Part shown: positions 44,664 through 53,332 of the stretch, piece by piece
Layout of the letters: the number at the start of each line of letters is the position of its first letter
How positions within the stretch are numbered: position 1 is the first letter of the stretch
NCBI GenBank assembly: GCA_004292955.1
Contig: RDXX01000034.1
Span: forward strand, 1-56,025
DNA length: 56,025 nucleotides
Source: Oscillatoriales cyanobacterium
GTDB taxonomy: Bacteria > Cyanobacteriota > Cyanobacteriia > Cyanobacteriales > Microcoleaceae
Direction: 5' to 3'
Notes under the pieces: generated by a model
Databases searched by the model: none
What the model was told of the DNA's origin: nothing
What the model saw: only the letters and a program-made list of their open reading frames with translations
Position numbers and translations under genes: made by a program

Positions 44664-44786
44664 GGGTGCATCTCACTTTATGCAAATATATTCGTAGGGG
44701 CGAAGCATTTCGGCAATAAATCTCTGGTTATGACTAACAAATTGTTTGCCGAAATGCTTCGCCCTTGCACTCATAGAGATGAACCC
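44664..44786. mobile_element. MITE-like palindromic element, family 2, copy 2
   Basis: Outer arms GGGTGCATCTC and GAGATGAACCC; inner arms GGGGCGAAGCATTTCGGCAA and TTGCCGAAATGCTTCGCCC flank an AT-rich centre. Same architecture and shared GGGGCGAAGCAT as 12285-12405, but the inner arm tails differ (TTTCGG against GACCGC). Confidence 0.75.
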
Positions 44787-44832
44787 CCAGGATATGCCTT
44801 CAATTTTCCTGCTAGAATAGTGATTGTCCATC

Positions 44833-45354
44833 ATGCAACAAATAGAAACGGCCAGATTGTATCTGAGGCAATTTACGCCAGATGACTTAGACGATCTGTA
44901 CCGTATTTACAGTGATGCGGAAACAATGAAATACTTGACAGGAGTTAGAACTAGAGAAGCAACAGAAAGCGCCATTCATGCTATGCTCCAACGTTGGGAA
45001 GAACACAACTTCGGAATGTGGGCTTTAGTACATAAAATAGATTGTAAAATGATTGGCCGCTGCGGACTTGCTTTTCTGGACAAAACACCGGAAGTGGAAC
45101 TTGGTTATGCGTTTGATAAAGTTTATTGGAATCAAGGATTGGCGACAGAAGCATCTTTTGCTAGTCTAAACTATGGATTTAACATATTAAAGTTGGAGAG
45201 AATAGTTGCGATCGCCCGCCCGGAAAATATCGCCTCCCAGCGGGTGATACAGAAAGTTGGCATGAAATATGAAAAAAATGCTCGTTATTACGAAATTGAT
45301 GTATTGTATTATTCTATTTTTCGAGAAACTTACAAGTCCGCAGTATCTTCGTAG
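44833..45354 (+). CDS. GNAT-family acetyltransferase (paralogue)
   Basis: 173 residues from ATG 44833; a TTG three codons earlier is in frame. QQIETARLYLRQFTPDDLDD is nearly that of the GNAT at 41751, and ELGYAFDKVYWNQGLATEAS and RPENIASQRVIQKVGMKYEK hold the acetyl-CoA-binding region. The substrate is unknown. The 3' part is the source or twin of the fragment at 42332. Confidence 0.9.
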   Translation: MQQIETARLYLRQFTPDDLDDLYRIYSDAETMKYLTGVRTREATESAIHAMLQRWEEHNFGMWALVHKIDCKMIGRCGLAFLDKTPEVELGYAFDKVYWNQGLATEASFASLNYGFNILKLERIVAIARPENIASQRVIQKVGMKYEKNARYYEIDVLYYSIFRETYKSAVSS

Positions 45355-45390
45355 GAAGAATCTGATTTTTGTAAAAAGCATTTTTCTTTG

Positions 45391-45439
45391 AGTGCTGTCC
45401 TGCTCGCGTATTGTACAATACGCGATCGGGGACAGCACT
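45391..45439. terminator. Large hairpin between convergent genes
   Basis: AGTGCTGTCC pairs with GGACAGCACT, and an inner perfect palindrome CGCGTATTGTACAATACGCG (45405-45424) extends the stem. It lies between the GNAT gene and a convergent TPR gene and probably ends both. It may be a member of a repeat family, as its arms resemble other hairpins here. Confidence 0.65.
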
Positions 45440-45513
45440 ATAAATACCAAACTGAGATGTTCCCTAAATTACTCGCATCACAATCACAAATTAGCATTAT
45501 TGTCTGCGGACAA

Positions 45514-46791
45514 CTACGAAGTCCGTTGCAATTGCTTGTTAACCTTAATAATCTTCTTGTCAAAATACTCTTTTCTGTGTCCCAATCTTTTAGCCACTTC
45601 CAACCCCTTCTGATAAGCTTCCAAAGCTTTCTTGTAATCCTTCATTTCCTGATAAACTTGACCGAGATTGTCGTAAGCACTCATCAATCCGTACCAATTG
45701 TAAGCCCGTTCTTCCAACAACAACTGCATTTGATAGATTCGCACAGTCGGTTCTAGCTGTTTTTGCGATCGATAAAGCAGTGCTAATTTATCCAAAGCTT
45801 CGCTAGCTTGGGCGTACTGTTGAATGGGGACGGCTAAATTGTAGGCTTCCTGATAGTATTGAGCTGCTAAGTTGATTTGACCTATAGTTTGGTAATCGGT
45901 GCCGATCGCAATTTTGAGCGGTGGTATCGCAGCCGGGTTTTGCAGGTTGACATACACAGATGCTAGTTTTTCCCGGGCTGCGATCGCCTTTAGGGGCTGT
46001 TTCGACTGTTGGTAAACGTAGGCTAACTGTCTCAGAGTATCCACCTCAGTCGGAGGAGTTACAGGCTGTGGTGGCGCGCCATTTCCCGCCGTTACAGCAG
46101 AATTTGGTACAGCAGCATTAGCAGCAAATACAGCGCGGTTTTCCTGAATTAAAGTTGCCAATTCCTCATACACGGGAGCCGCTTTATCGTAACTCAGCCA
46201 ATTGATGTGAACAAGTGCGATCGCCTTTAAAGTCTGACCCTGAGCCAATATATCTTGATTTTGGCGCGCATTTTCGAGGATTTGTTGGTAAACTTCTACG
46301 ATCGGGCCTTTAGCGCGCACCTGCCCAAAAGCCGCAGCTAAAGCCGGGAGCAACTCAGTATTTACCGGCACTTGCGATTTAACTTGTTTGTGAATTGCTT
46401 GCAGCCGTTTAGTAATAAGCTGAAGTTCCAGGTTTTTATTGCTACTCCAAGCCACACTTCCCACCCGACTCAAAGCAGCAATTTCCGCCGCCGGGCCAAG
46501 ATATCGGCGCAGTCGCAATTCTCGAAACCAAATATCAAAAGCACCAGCCCCATCTCCAGCTTGCAGTTTAGCCGCTGCTTCTAAGCTTAGCTTTTCCAAA
46601 GCTGCACTCAGATCCTCCCGCTGAGTGCTACTCAAAGATTCAGTAGCGGGTTTTAGGGGATCGGGTGTGGTAAGTTCTAGAGGATTAGGAGAAAATTGAT
46701 CGAGGGGTGGTGGATTAGTTTGGGCGCTAGCAATTGAACCAGCACACAGCCACAACCAAAGCAAGCACCCAATTGGCAAAGAATTTCTCAT
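45514..46791 (-). CDS. Exported TPR-repeat protein
   Basis: Function unknown. The start at 46791 (MRNSLPIGCLLWLWLCAGSI) gives a clear signal peptide cleaved after IASA; an ATG 19 codons upstream would weaken it. About 425 residues. A Pro-rich segment (about 27-50) is followed by many TPR-like helix pairs, clearest at EVYQQILENARQNQDILAQG, EVDTLRQLAYVYQQSKQP, YQTIGQINLAAQYYQEAYNL and YDNLGQVYQEMKDYKKALEA near the C-terminus. Likely a periplasmic scaffold. The gene is divergent from the phytase-like gene, about 78 bases away. Confidence 0.82.
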   Translation of the reverse strand: MRNSLPIGCLLWLWLCAGSIASAQTNPPPLDQFSPNPLELTTPDPLKPATESLSSTQREDLSAALEKLSLEAAAKLQAGDGAGAFDIWFRELRLRRYLGPAAEIAALSRVGSVAWSSNKNLELQLITKRLQAIHKQVKSQVPVNTELLPALAAAFGQVRAKGPIVEVYQQILENARQNQDILAQGQTLKAIALVHINWLSYDKAAPVYEELATLIQENRAVFAANAAVPNSAVTAGNGAPPQPVTPPTEVDTLRQLAYVYQQSKQPLKAIAAREKLASVYVNLQNPAAIPPLKIAIGTDYQTIGQINLAAQYYQEAYNLAVPIQQYAQASEALDKLALLYRSQKQLEPTVRIYQMQLLLEERAYNWYGLMSAYDNLGQVYQEMKDYKKALEAYQKGLEVAKRLGHRKEYFDKKIIKVNKQLQRTS

Positions 46792-46869
46792 TCTTAAAAT
46801 TTGGTTGCCACCATTCGGCAGCCCTGCACGAAACATCAAGTTTTGCATACTTACAAAACGGTATAAATT

Positions 46870-48159
46870 ATGTCACAAAGATGGCACACAAGCCAACTGT
46901 TCAACAATAGCAACAAAATAAAACTTACCGCACTGAGCAATTATTGGAATTTACAGGCTTTGGGCGATCCTCTTCGTTGGCGTAGCCCCCGTAGGGGCGG
47001 GCTTCGCCAACGCATTTTGCGCCTATTCAGTTTAGCTCTAATTTTCCTAACTGTATGCACAGCTTGCGCGGCCCCTCCCGCCGTTGCTAGAGATCGCTCT
47101 TTTCCTGAAATATCCCTAGGCTTTTTGGGCGAGTACCAATTGCCAAAAATCAACTTTGAAGGATCGCCAGTCGGCGGTTTATCAGGCATCACCTACGACG
47201 CCAAAGGTATTAGTGGTGTTACTTCCAAGGCTTATCGTTTTTACGCCCTTTCCGACGACAAAAGCGAAAACGGAGAAGCCAGATTTTACAGTCTCCGACT
47301 CGATCTTAAATCCAGCGATCCAGCCAATATTAGCCTCGAAAAAGTTTCTGTTGAAGGCGTTACATCCCTCAAAAAAGCAGACGGTGAAACCTTCCTTTGG
47401 GGTTCCATCAATCCCGAAGGTATCGCCCTGTCTCCACGGAATTCAGTATTTGTCGCCAGCGAAGCCAGCCCTCCTTTTGTCGGAGAATTTGACCTCACTA
47501 CCGGGAAATTGCGAGGAAATTTGCCAATTCCCAAGCGTTACATCCCCGATACCAACGATGAACAACAACAGCAAGGAGTCCAGAAAAGTTTAGGTTTTGA
47601 ATCCTTGAGTATCGACCCAGAAACCTTTAGTCCGGGCGGTTTAGATCCGTTTAGGTTGTTTGCAGCGACAGCAGCGCCGTTAATTCAAGATTTAGACCCA
47701 GAACAGGCAAGCAAACTCCGTCTTTTACATTATATCATCGTCGATAAAACTCCGCAATTAGTCTCGGAAAATCTTTACCAGCTAGACGAAGTTCCGATGA
47801 CTGTTTTGAACGGATTAACAGAATTGGTAACGATTGGTGGAGGTCAATTTTTGAGTTTAGAGCGTTCCTTTGGGATATCGGGATACGGTGCTAAAATTTA
47901 TCAAGTAGCTGTTGGGGCGGCGACAGATACTTCTAGAATCGAAAGTTTTAAGGGGCAACTAGGAATGGTTGAACCTGTGAGGAAAAAGTTACTATTAGAC
48001 TTGAATGAACTCGGAATTCCGCTGTACAATTTAGAGGGAATGACTCTCGGCCCGCAGTTGCCAGATGGCAGTCAAAGTGTAGTTTTGGTGAGCGATGATA
48101 ATTTTGAGGAAGCTCAGAAAACTCAGTTTATTTTGTTGAGTTTAAAAGGTAAAATTTAG
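46870..48159 (+). CDS. Exported phytase-like (PF13449-type) protein
   Basis: A beta-propeller-like protein of 429 residues. A hydrophobic segment (about 50-65, SLALIFLTVCTACAAPP) with a Cys near TACAAPP suggests a signal peptide or lipoprotein. The PF13449 pattern follows: VGGLSGITYDAKG, FYALSDDKSENGEARFYSLR, NPEGIALSP, SLGFESLSIDP and YNLEGMTLGPQLPDGSQSVV near the C-terminus. Residues about 31-48 (GDPLRWRSPRRGGLRQRI) are coded by a palindromic repeat, so the true start may be a TTG at about 47017, giving a normal signal peptide. Confidence 0.82.
   Translation: MSQRWHTSQLFNNSNKIKLTALSNYWNLQALGDPLRWRSPRRGGLRQRILRLFSLALIFLTVCTACAAPPAVARDRSFPEISLGFLGEYQLPKINFEGSPVGGLSGITYDAKGISGVTSKAYRFYALSDDKSENGEARFYSLRLDLKSSDPANISLEKVSVEGVTSLKKADGETFLWGSINPEGIALSPRNSVFVASEASPPFVGEFDLTTGKLRGNLPIPKRYIPDTNDEQQQQGVQKSLGFESLSIDPETFSPGGLDPFRLFAATAAPLIQDLDPEQASKLRLLHYIIVDKTPQLVSENLYQLDEVPMTVLNGLTELVTIGGGQFLSLERSFGISGYGAKIYQVAVGAATDTSRIESFKGQLGMVEPVRKKLLLDLNELGIPLYNLEGMTLGPQLPDGSQSVVLVSDDNFEEAQKTQFILLSLKGKI
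46958..47013. repeat. Palindromic repeat within the phytase-like 5' coding region
   Basis: GCGATCCTCTTCGTTGGCGT and its partial inverse CGTAGGGGCGGGCTTCGCCA with AACGC form a hairpin. A relative is coded inside the Nudix gene at 17057-17091 in inverse orientation. Confidence 0.7.
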
Positions 48160-48460
48160 GATGATGATGGGGAGCATCTCAGTTTTGCATTTAATAGTGC
48201 GAGCGTCCCCGCTCGCGAGTCCTGCAATACTCGCGAGCGGGGACGCTCGCACTACAATAAAAAATATTTTTTGCAACAATGAGATGCTCCCTGATGATGT
48301 TTGGTATCAGCAACCTATTGGCTCGGAGTCATTGGTTTGCTAGCAAGTTTTTTGGTGAGCATTTTAGTCCTAGTTTATGGATGCGGACTAAAGTCCTCAC
48401 TACAAACCTTTTGCGTATTCATGAAATTAGTCAAAAAATGGGTTTTTCAACTTCTTCTAT
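48160..48460. mobile_element. MITE-like long palindrome plus trailing repeat
   Basis: 48170-48293: outer arms GGGAGCATCTCA and TGAGATGCTCCC, and an inner near-perfect stem of TAGTGCGAGCGTCCCCGCTC and onward around CCTGCAAT. It directly follows the phytase-like stop codon. 48380-48410 has GCGGACTAAAGTCC of the GGACTTTAGTCC family. No gene lies between here and the alpha/beta hydrolase. Confidence 0.78.
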
Positions 48461-49315
48461 ATGCCTGCACGCCACAGTTTAAAATTACCAGACATCGAAC
48501 TTTCTTATCTAGAATGGAACTCACAAACAGGGACAGAAAAAGTTCCGCGTTTGCTGCTGCTGCACGGTTTAGCAGATAGTGCGGTGGTTTGGACTGGCTT
48601 GGGCAATTACTTGTCGAACCACTATCATGTTGTAGCGCCAGATATGCGCGGCCACGGAGAGAGTGACAAACCGGAAACCGGCTATACTTTTGCAAGGGCG
48701 ATCGCAGATTTGGAAGCTTTGATGGCACACCTCAACTGGCAAAATGCCCACATTGTCGGACATTCTTGGACGGGAAAACTAACATTAATTTGGGCGCGGC
48801 AAAATGGCGATCGCATTTCGAGTATGATTTTAGTAGACCCAATCTTCATCAGCAAACTGCCCGCTGTGATGAAACTCAGTCTACCAATAGTTTACCGCAA
48901 ATTAGACTGTCTCAAATGTATGGGCCCGTTTGCAACTTTAGCCCAAGCCGAAGCAGCCGCCAAACAATCGGGAGAATACGCAGGTTGGAGTGAAGTGCAA
49001 CAAATGATCTTCCAAAACCAAATCGAACAAAAATTAGATGGAAGTTGGGGAAGTAAATTTGTGATTCCCGCCAGAAATCAGATATTTACCGAAGTGATGG
49101 AAGTTGCCGGTTTAACGGAAAATATTGATATTCCTACTTTGTTTGTACAGCCGGAAACAGGCGTAAATCGCATGGATTGGCAAATGCAGCCCTACAAAAC
49201 ATACTTGCAAAATCTGACAATTGTCAAAGTACCGGGGAATCACTGGTGTTTTTTGACTCAACCGGATACTTTTAATCAAACCGTGGCAGATTTTTTAGAG
49301 GGCGCAACACTGTGA
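48461..49315 (+). CDS. Alpha/beta hydrolase
   Basis: 284 residues with the fold's landmarks: LLLLHGLADSAVVWTGL (oxyanion loop), VVAPDMRGHGESDKPETGY, the nucleophile elbow IVGHSWTGKL, and a C-terminal His in VPGNHWCFLT. The substrate is unknown; an esterase or peptidase role is possible. It overlaps the next gene by four bases (GTGA), so the two are translationally coupled. Confidence 0.87.
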   Translation: MPARHSLKLPDIELSYLEWNSQTGTEKVPRLLLLHGLADSAVVWTGLGNYLSNHYHVVAPDMRGHGESDKPETGYTFARAIADLEALMAHLNWQNAHIVGHSWTGKLTLIWARQNGDRISSMILVDPIFISKLPAVMKLSLPIVYRKLDCLKCMGPFATLAQAEAAAKQSGEYAGWSEVQQMIFQNQIEQKLDGSWGSKFVIPARNQIFTEVMEVAGLTENIDIPTLFVQPETGVNRMDWQMQPYKTYLQNLTIVKVPGNHWCFLTQPDTFNQTVADFLEGATL

Positions 49316-50025
49316 ATTTAGAAATTATTGCACATCGGGGATTTTCGGCGATCGCCCCTGAGAACACTTTAGCAGCATTTTCCAGGGCGATCGCCCGCAA
49401 AGCCGATTCGATCGAGTTTGACATCCAGCTATCGGCTGACGGTGTGCCCGTGGTTTTCCACGACGCCACGCTGGATAGAATCACCGGAGTTTCTGGTAAA
49501 GTCAGGGAAACAAACCTGTCAGACTTGCAGAAACTCAATGCTGGTAAATGGTTCAGCGATGAATTTTCACGGGAAAAAATCCCCACCTTCAAAGAAGCCT
49601 TAGCTATCCTCAAGAATGTTGACAAATTTCTCTATTTTGATGTCAAGCCTCACTGCGAATGGTCGGATACAGAAGTTGCGGAGTTTGTCAATACTTTGCA
49701 CCGTGCAGGAATTCAAGAAAAATGCGTTATTACCTCGTTTAGCGAGAAATTTCTCGGACAAGTGCGGCGGCTAAATGGCGATTTGGCGATCGGACACATC
49801 GTTGCTAATTTAGAAGCATATAAAACTCAATTGTCTCAAGCTGTCGCCCATCGCGATAACTTGATTACCAGCCTGTATCGTGTTTTATTGGAAAACCCCG
49901 CACTAATTCCAGAAACCCGCAATCAAGGAGTTGACATTGTAGCGTGGACTGTGGACGATCGCACAAATATGCAAAAGTTAATTGATTTGGGTATAACTCG
50001 GATTGTCACTAATTGTTTGATATGA
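49312..50025 (+). CDS. Glycerophosphodiester phosphodiesterase
   Basis: Hydrolyses glycerophosphodiesters to glycerol 3-phosphate and an alcohol. The 237 residues have all GDPD motifs: EIIAHRGFSAIAPENTLAAF, SIEFDIQLSADGVPVVFHDA (metal Glu/Asp and catalytic His), YFDVKPHCEW, and a C-terminal VDIVAWTVDD. No signal peptide, so cytosolic. GTG start overlaps the alpha/beta hydrolase stop. Turnover of membrane lipid headgroups is a shared theme with the hydrolase. Confidence 0.93.
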   Translation: MNLEIIAHRGFSAIAPENTLAAFSRAIARKADSIEFDIQLSADGVPVVFHDATLDRITGVSGKVRETNLSDLQKLNAGKWFSDEFSREKIPTFKEALAILKNVDKFLYFDVKPHCEWSDTEVAEFVNTLHRAGIQEKCVITSFSEKFLGQVRRLNGDLAIGHIVANLEAYKTQLSQAVAHRDNLITSLYRVLLENPALIPETRNQGVDIVAWTVDDRTNMQKLIDLGITRIVTNCLI

Positions 50026-50057
50026 TTTGTATCACTTGATATCTTGCACCACGATCG

Positions 50058-50110
50058 AGAACGGGCAAGATGCCCGTTCCACAAAACTCATTGCCTGTTC
50101 CACAAAACTC
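50058..50110. repeat. Palindromic GGGCAAGATGCCC repeat
   Basis: GAACGGGCAAGATGCCCGTT is a perfect palindrome core, followed by two direct CCTGTTCCACAAAACTC-like units. Same family as 16830 and the insert at 21658. Confidence 0.8.
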
Positions 50111-50119
50111 AATTAATAG

Positions 50120-51166
50120 ATGAATTATTTTCGCCAAAGCATCCACGAAATGTCCGGTTACGTACCGGGAGAACAGCCACCGCTAGGCACAAAAATTATT
50201 AAACTAAATTCTAATGAAAATCCCTATCCGCCTTCTCCCAAAGCCTTAAAAGTGCTTCAGGAAATAGACCCAGAAATGCTGCGGCGCTATCCAGATCCAA
50301 CTGGTAAAACTTTCCGCATCGCCGCTAGTAAAGCTTTGGGGGTTCCTGACGATTGGATTGCCGTAGGTAACGGCAGCGATGATTTATTAAACTTGATAGT
50401 TCGCGCTGCGGGCGAACCTGGAAAACCCGTTGTTTGTCCCTCACCTACCTACGTATTGTACCGCACGCTGGCAGAAATTCAAGATGCAGAATTTGTCGAA
50501 GTTCCCTATCCAGACGACTACAAATTACCCGTCGATTTGCTAATAGCAGCTAAAGGTTCTGTGACATTTGTAGCTTCGCCAAATAGTCCCTCGGGAACAG
50601 CGATATCTGTGGCAGATTTGGAGAAACTTGCTCAAGAATTATCTGGCATTCTGGTCATCGATGAAGCTTATGTAGATTTTGCCGAAAACAATGCTTTGGA
50701 ATTGACAAAAAAGTACAGTAATGTTATAGTTTTGAGAACGCTTTCCAAAGGTTATTCGCTAGCAGGATTGAGATTGGGTTTTGCGATCGCAAATCCGGCA
50801 CTGTTGGCTGAATTAAATAAAATCAAAGACAGCTACAATGTTGATGCTATAGCCTATGCGGTGGCGGCGAGTGCGATCGCAGATTCAGACCACAAAACAG
50901 CCAACGCCGACAAAATCAAGGCTTCCAGAGCAAAACTAGCCGTTAGTTTCCAGGACTTAGGCTTTGAAGTTTGGCGATCGCAAACCAACTTTTTGTTGGT
51001 CAGGCCGCCCAACGGCGATGCAGAAAGGATTTATCAAACACTCAAAGAACGGGGAATATTGATTCGATACTTCAATCAGCCGCGATTGGACGATAAATTG
51101 CGAATTAGTATAGGTACAGAAGAACAGAATCAAATATTACTTAAAACCTTGAAAGAAATCCTCTAG
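50120..51166 (+). CDS. hisC: Histidinol-phosphate aminotransferase
   Basis: PLP enzyme converting imidazole-acetol phosphate to histidinol phosphate in histidine synthesis. The 348 residues show KLNSNENPYPPSPKAL at the N-terminus, GNGSDDLLN, VASPNSPSGTAIS, DEAYVDFAE and LSKGYSLAGLRLGFAI holding the PLP Lys, plus RISIGTEEQN near the end. Not in a his operon here, as usual for cyanobacteria. Confidence 0.95.
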   Translation: MNYFRQSIHEMSGYVPGEQPPLGTKIIKLNSNENPYPPSPKALKVLQEIDPEMLRRYPDPTGKTFRIAASKALGVPDDWIAVGNGSDDLLNLIVRAAGEPGKPVVCPSPTYVLYRTLAEIQDAEFVEVPYPDDYKLPVDLLIAAKGSVTFVASPNSPSGTAISVADLEKLAQELSGILVIDEAYVDFAENNALELTKKYSNVIVLRTLSKGYSLAGLRLGFAIANPALLAELNKIKDSYNVDAIAYAVAASAIADSDHKTANADKIKASRAKLAVSFQDLGFEVWRSQTNFLLVRPPNGDAERIYQTLKERGILIRYFNQPRLDDKLRISIGTEEQNQILLKTLKEIL

Positions 51167-51172
51167 ATAACC

Positions 51173-51270
51173 AGGTTCGTAGTGAGGACTTCAGTCCGCA
51201 TCAGGTTCGTAGTGAGGACTTCAGTCCGCATCTATCGGAGGACTCGCATTCCTCACTACCAACCGTTTGA
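51173..51270. repeat. Direct repeats of the GTTCGTAGTGAGGACTTC family
   Basis: Two copies of AGGTTCGTAGTGAGGACTTC with AGTCCGCATC, then CGGAGGACTCGCATTCCTCA. Same family as 37712-37815, 10685 and 48380. It lies between hisC and the toxin gene, which are convergent. Confidence 0.8.
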
Positions 51271-51738
51271 TTATGGATAATTATTAGGATTGTCGATCGC
51301 CAATCCGGCAGACTGAGCAATATTCAGCAGTCTGTTGTCAGCCGAAACAAAAACCAGTTGAGTTTCCGACACCGAAATGAGAGTAGATTGAAACCGCAAA
51401 GCTGATGCTAACTGCACAGAATCATAAGCCCGCAGCGGATGCTGAATCACCAATTCAGTGGCTGTTTCTATCAAAGTTGGATTTATATCTATGACTCGGT
51501 ATTCATTTTCAAAATCCTCCCTAACTTTTTGCACAATTAAATCAAAGCGCTCCGCAGACAAACTTCCATCCCGCAGACGGCGTGCAAAGGCGCTGTGTAC
51601 CTCCACCCAAGTAATCTGGCTAATAACTAAATCGCTGTTGGTAGCAGGATCAGTAATCGATAAAATCCAGTCACTGCCTATTTCAGGCACATATCGTTTG
51701 ACTAAAGCGCTAGTATCGAGAAAATAAGCATTTACCAC
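51271..51738 (-). CDS. PIN-domain toxin, VapC-like
   Basis: A 155-residue predicted ribonuclease. Acidic active-site residues are visible: Asp in AYFLDTSALVKRY, Glu in ITWVEVHSAF, Asp in LRAYDSVQLASAL and Asp in FVSADNRLLNIA. The gene overlaps the upstream antitoxin gene by seven bases, the usual toxin-antitoxin order (antitoxin first). Confidence 0.88.
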   Translation of the reverse strand: MVNAYFLDTSALVKRYVPEIGSDWILSITDPATNSDLVISQITWVEVHSAFARRLRDGSLSAERFDLIVQKVREDFENEYRVIDINPTLIETATELVIQHPLRAYDSVQLASALRFQSTLISVSETQLVFVSADNRLLNIAQSAGLAIDNPNNYP

Positions 51739-52049
51739 GGGCCACGATCCTCGATAATGATTTCTGACAGAGGCTTACCTGGTAGCGGTTCCATTTTTTT
51801 CATCAATTCGCGCCACTGCTGCTCGCGTTTGATTAATTCGCCTCGATCGAGCTTATTCTGTTTTTTGGGAAAACGCACCAATCCTCGTACATCCATCAAC
51901 TTAATCGCCTTTTCGCGATCGTCCTTCAATTCTTCCAGCGAAACATCAGCTACAATGTTAATTTGTACAGTTGCCCCATCTTGGAAAGACACGGAACTCA
52001 AGGGTCGAAAAACTCCGTTTTCGTAGACAGCAGTAATAGTTTCTGGCAT
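51732..52049 (-). CDS. Antitoxin of the AF2212/DUF104-like type
   Basis: 105 residues. The N-terminus ETITAVYENGVFRPLSSVSF with FQDGATVQINI fits the AF2212-like antitoxin family often paired with PIN toxins. The remainder is charged and helical (KEEL..KKQNKLDRGELIKR), probably for toxin binding. It overlaps the toxin start codon. Confidence 0.85.
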   Translation of the reverse strand: MPETITAVYENGVFRPLSSVSFQDGATVQINIVADVSLEELKDDREKAIKLMDVRGLVRFPKKQNKLDRGELIKREQQWRELMKKMEPLPGKPLSEIIIEDRGPW

Positions 52050-52393
52050 AATTAGCCTCTAAATTAAATGCTTAGACTTATTGTACTTCTTTTATAGCTT
52101 GAAGTAGGGTGCGTCAGCTACGATTATTTTTGCTACAAATAAACAATCTCAAAACTGACGCACCCGATCGCCAATGGTGCGTCAGAATCATACTTTCGGT
52201 GGTGATTTATCATCTCAAAACTGACGCACCCTACCACTAAAATCATCTTATACCAGTTTTTTATGAGGCTGCATAGAATTCCGATCCCCCCTAGCCCCCC
52301 TTAAGAAGGGTGGGACAGGAAGCGCTCAAAGTCCCCCTTCTTAAGGGGGATTTAGGGGGATCGAGATATATGCAACTTCACATTAAATTGGTA
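52050..52393. mobile_element. Intergenic region with two palindromic elements
   Basis: 52104-52235 has GTAGGGTGCGTCAG and CTGACGCACCCTACC as arms with a second GGTGCGTCAGAATCA unit inside. 52283-52362 is a separate palindrome: GATCCCCCCTAGCCCCCC and GGGGGATTTAGGGGGATC. No ORF or tRNA was found. The antitoxin promoter is expected near 52050-52100. Confidence 0.75.
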
Positions 52394-53194
52394 TTACTTC
52401 GTGGCCACCACAGCCAAATTCCAAGCCAACCGCTTCATCAAAGGCAACTTCTTCAAAAACCCATCCAACCCTTCCAAACGAGAATATTCCGGCTTCAATC
52501 TCTCTTGTTCGATAATAATCTTCTTCCAATAACGCTCATCATTCGGATGCACTTTTTCGATTAAATAAAAGCGCAAAAAGATCCACAACGATGTCAACCA
52601 AAACGTATCGTAAGCCGTCTCCGAAAACAAAGACTTGACAAGTTTGACAATATTAATGTCCAAAGGAGTTTCATCCTCAGTCCGCACCTCGGTCGCCATT
52701 CTGCGGTAAACATTAATCACCGGATTGTGCTTCATCGGGTCCCAAAAACAAGCTTTGCCGCCCGGTTTCAGGACGCGGTACATTTCGCGAATCGCTTTTT
52801 CTGGTTCCGGCAAATGGTGCAACAAATTGGAAGCGTAAACAATATCAAAACTGTTGTCTGGGAAATCCAGCGCCATGGCATTCACCGTACAACCTTCGAT
52901 TGTTACGCCATTTATCTCTGCCAATTTCATGGCCACTTCCACCATGCCCTCAGAATAATCAGCCGCCACACAATGTGCACCTTTCTTCGCAAAATAAATG
53001 CTATTTTCTCCGGCGCCACAGCCTAAATCCAAGAGGCGTTTACCCGTGACATCGCCCATGTGCTGGACGATGAATCTATTTTCTGGGGCGGTGCAAGCTT
53101 CAAAGTAATCGTTGACACGGATGCCGTCAACATCGATTGTGGATGCCCAAGCATCGTGGAATTGTCGCTCTTTTTTTAAAGTTTCGTCTTGCAT
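52394..53194 (-). CDS. Class I SAM-dependent methyltransferase
   Basis: 266 residues from ATG 53194 (MQDETLKKERQFHDAWAST). A longer frame starting at 53311 translates an intergenic repeat and is rejected. Motif I is LLDLGCGAGENSIYFAKKGA, then VAADYSEGMVEVA, FDIVYASNLLHHLPEPEKAI and LKPGGKACFWDP, the methyltransferase_11 order. The substrate is unknown; lipid or sugar headgroups are possible. The C-terminal 90 residues are longer than the domain and include a hydrophobic stretch (TFWLTSLWIFLRFYLI). Confidence 0.85.
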   Translation of the reverse strand: MQDETLKKERQFHDAWASTIDVDGIRVNDYFEACTAPENRFIVQHMGDVTGKRLLDLGCGAGENSIYFAKKGAHCVAADYSEGMVEVAMKLAEINGVTIEGCTVNAMALDFPDNSFDIVYASNLLHHLPEPEKAIREMYRVLKPGGKACFWDPMKHNPVINVYRRMATEVRTEDETPLDINIVKLVKSLFSETAYDTFWLTSLWIFLRFYLIEKVHPNDERYWKKIIIEQERLKPEYSRLEGLDGFLKKLPLMKRLAWNLAVVATK

Positions 53195-53221
53195 TTTTTT
53201 AATGTTTGTTGTTGGTAAAAA

Positions 53222-53275
53222 AAAATGAAACCGCAGATGAACGCGGATTAACGCAGATTTATTGAGATTTATCTG
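53222..53275. repeat. Dispersed CCGCAGATGAACGCGGATTA repeat
   Basis: ACCGCAGATGAACGCGGATT and ACGCAGATTTATTGAGATTT, resembling the inverse of the 20101 and 24187 copies. It lies between leuA and the methyltransferase. Confidence 0.55.
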
Positions 53276-53332
53276 CTTCGATGGGCGTTCGCCTGCGGTG
53301 TATTTTAGCAAGGATGGCTGAGAATCAATTTA

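Noticed and set aside
53195..53311. 39-residue N-terminal extension of the methyltransferase
   Set aside because: It translates an intergenic repeat; the conserved protein starts at ATG 53194.
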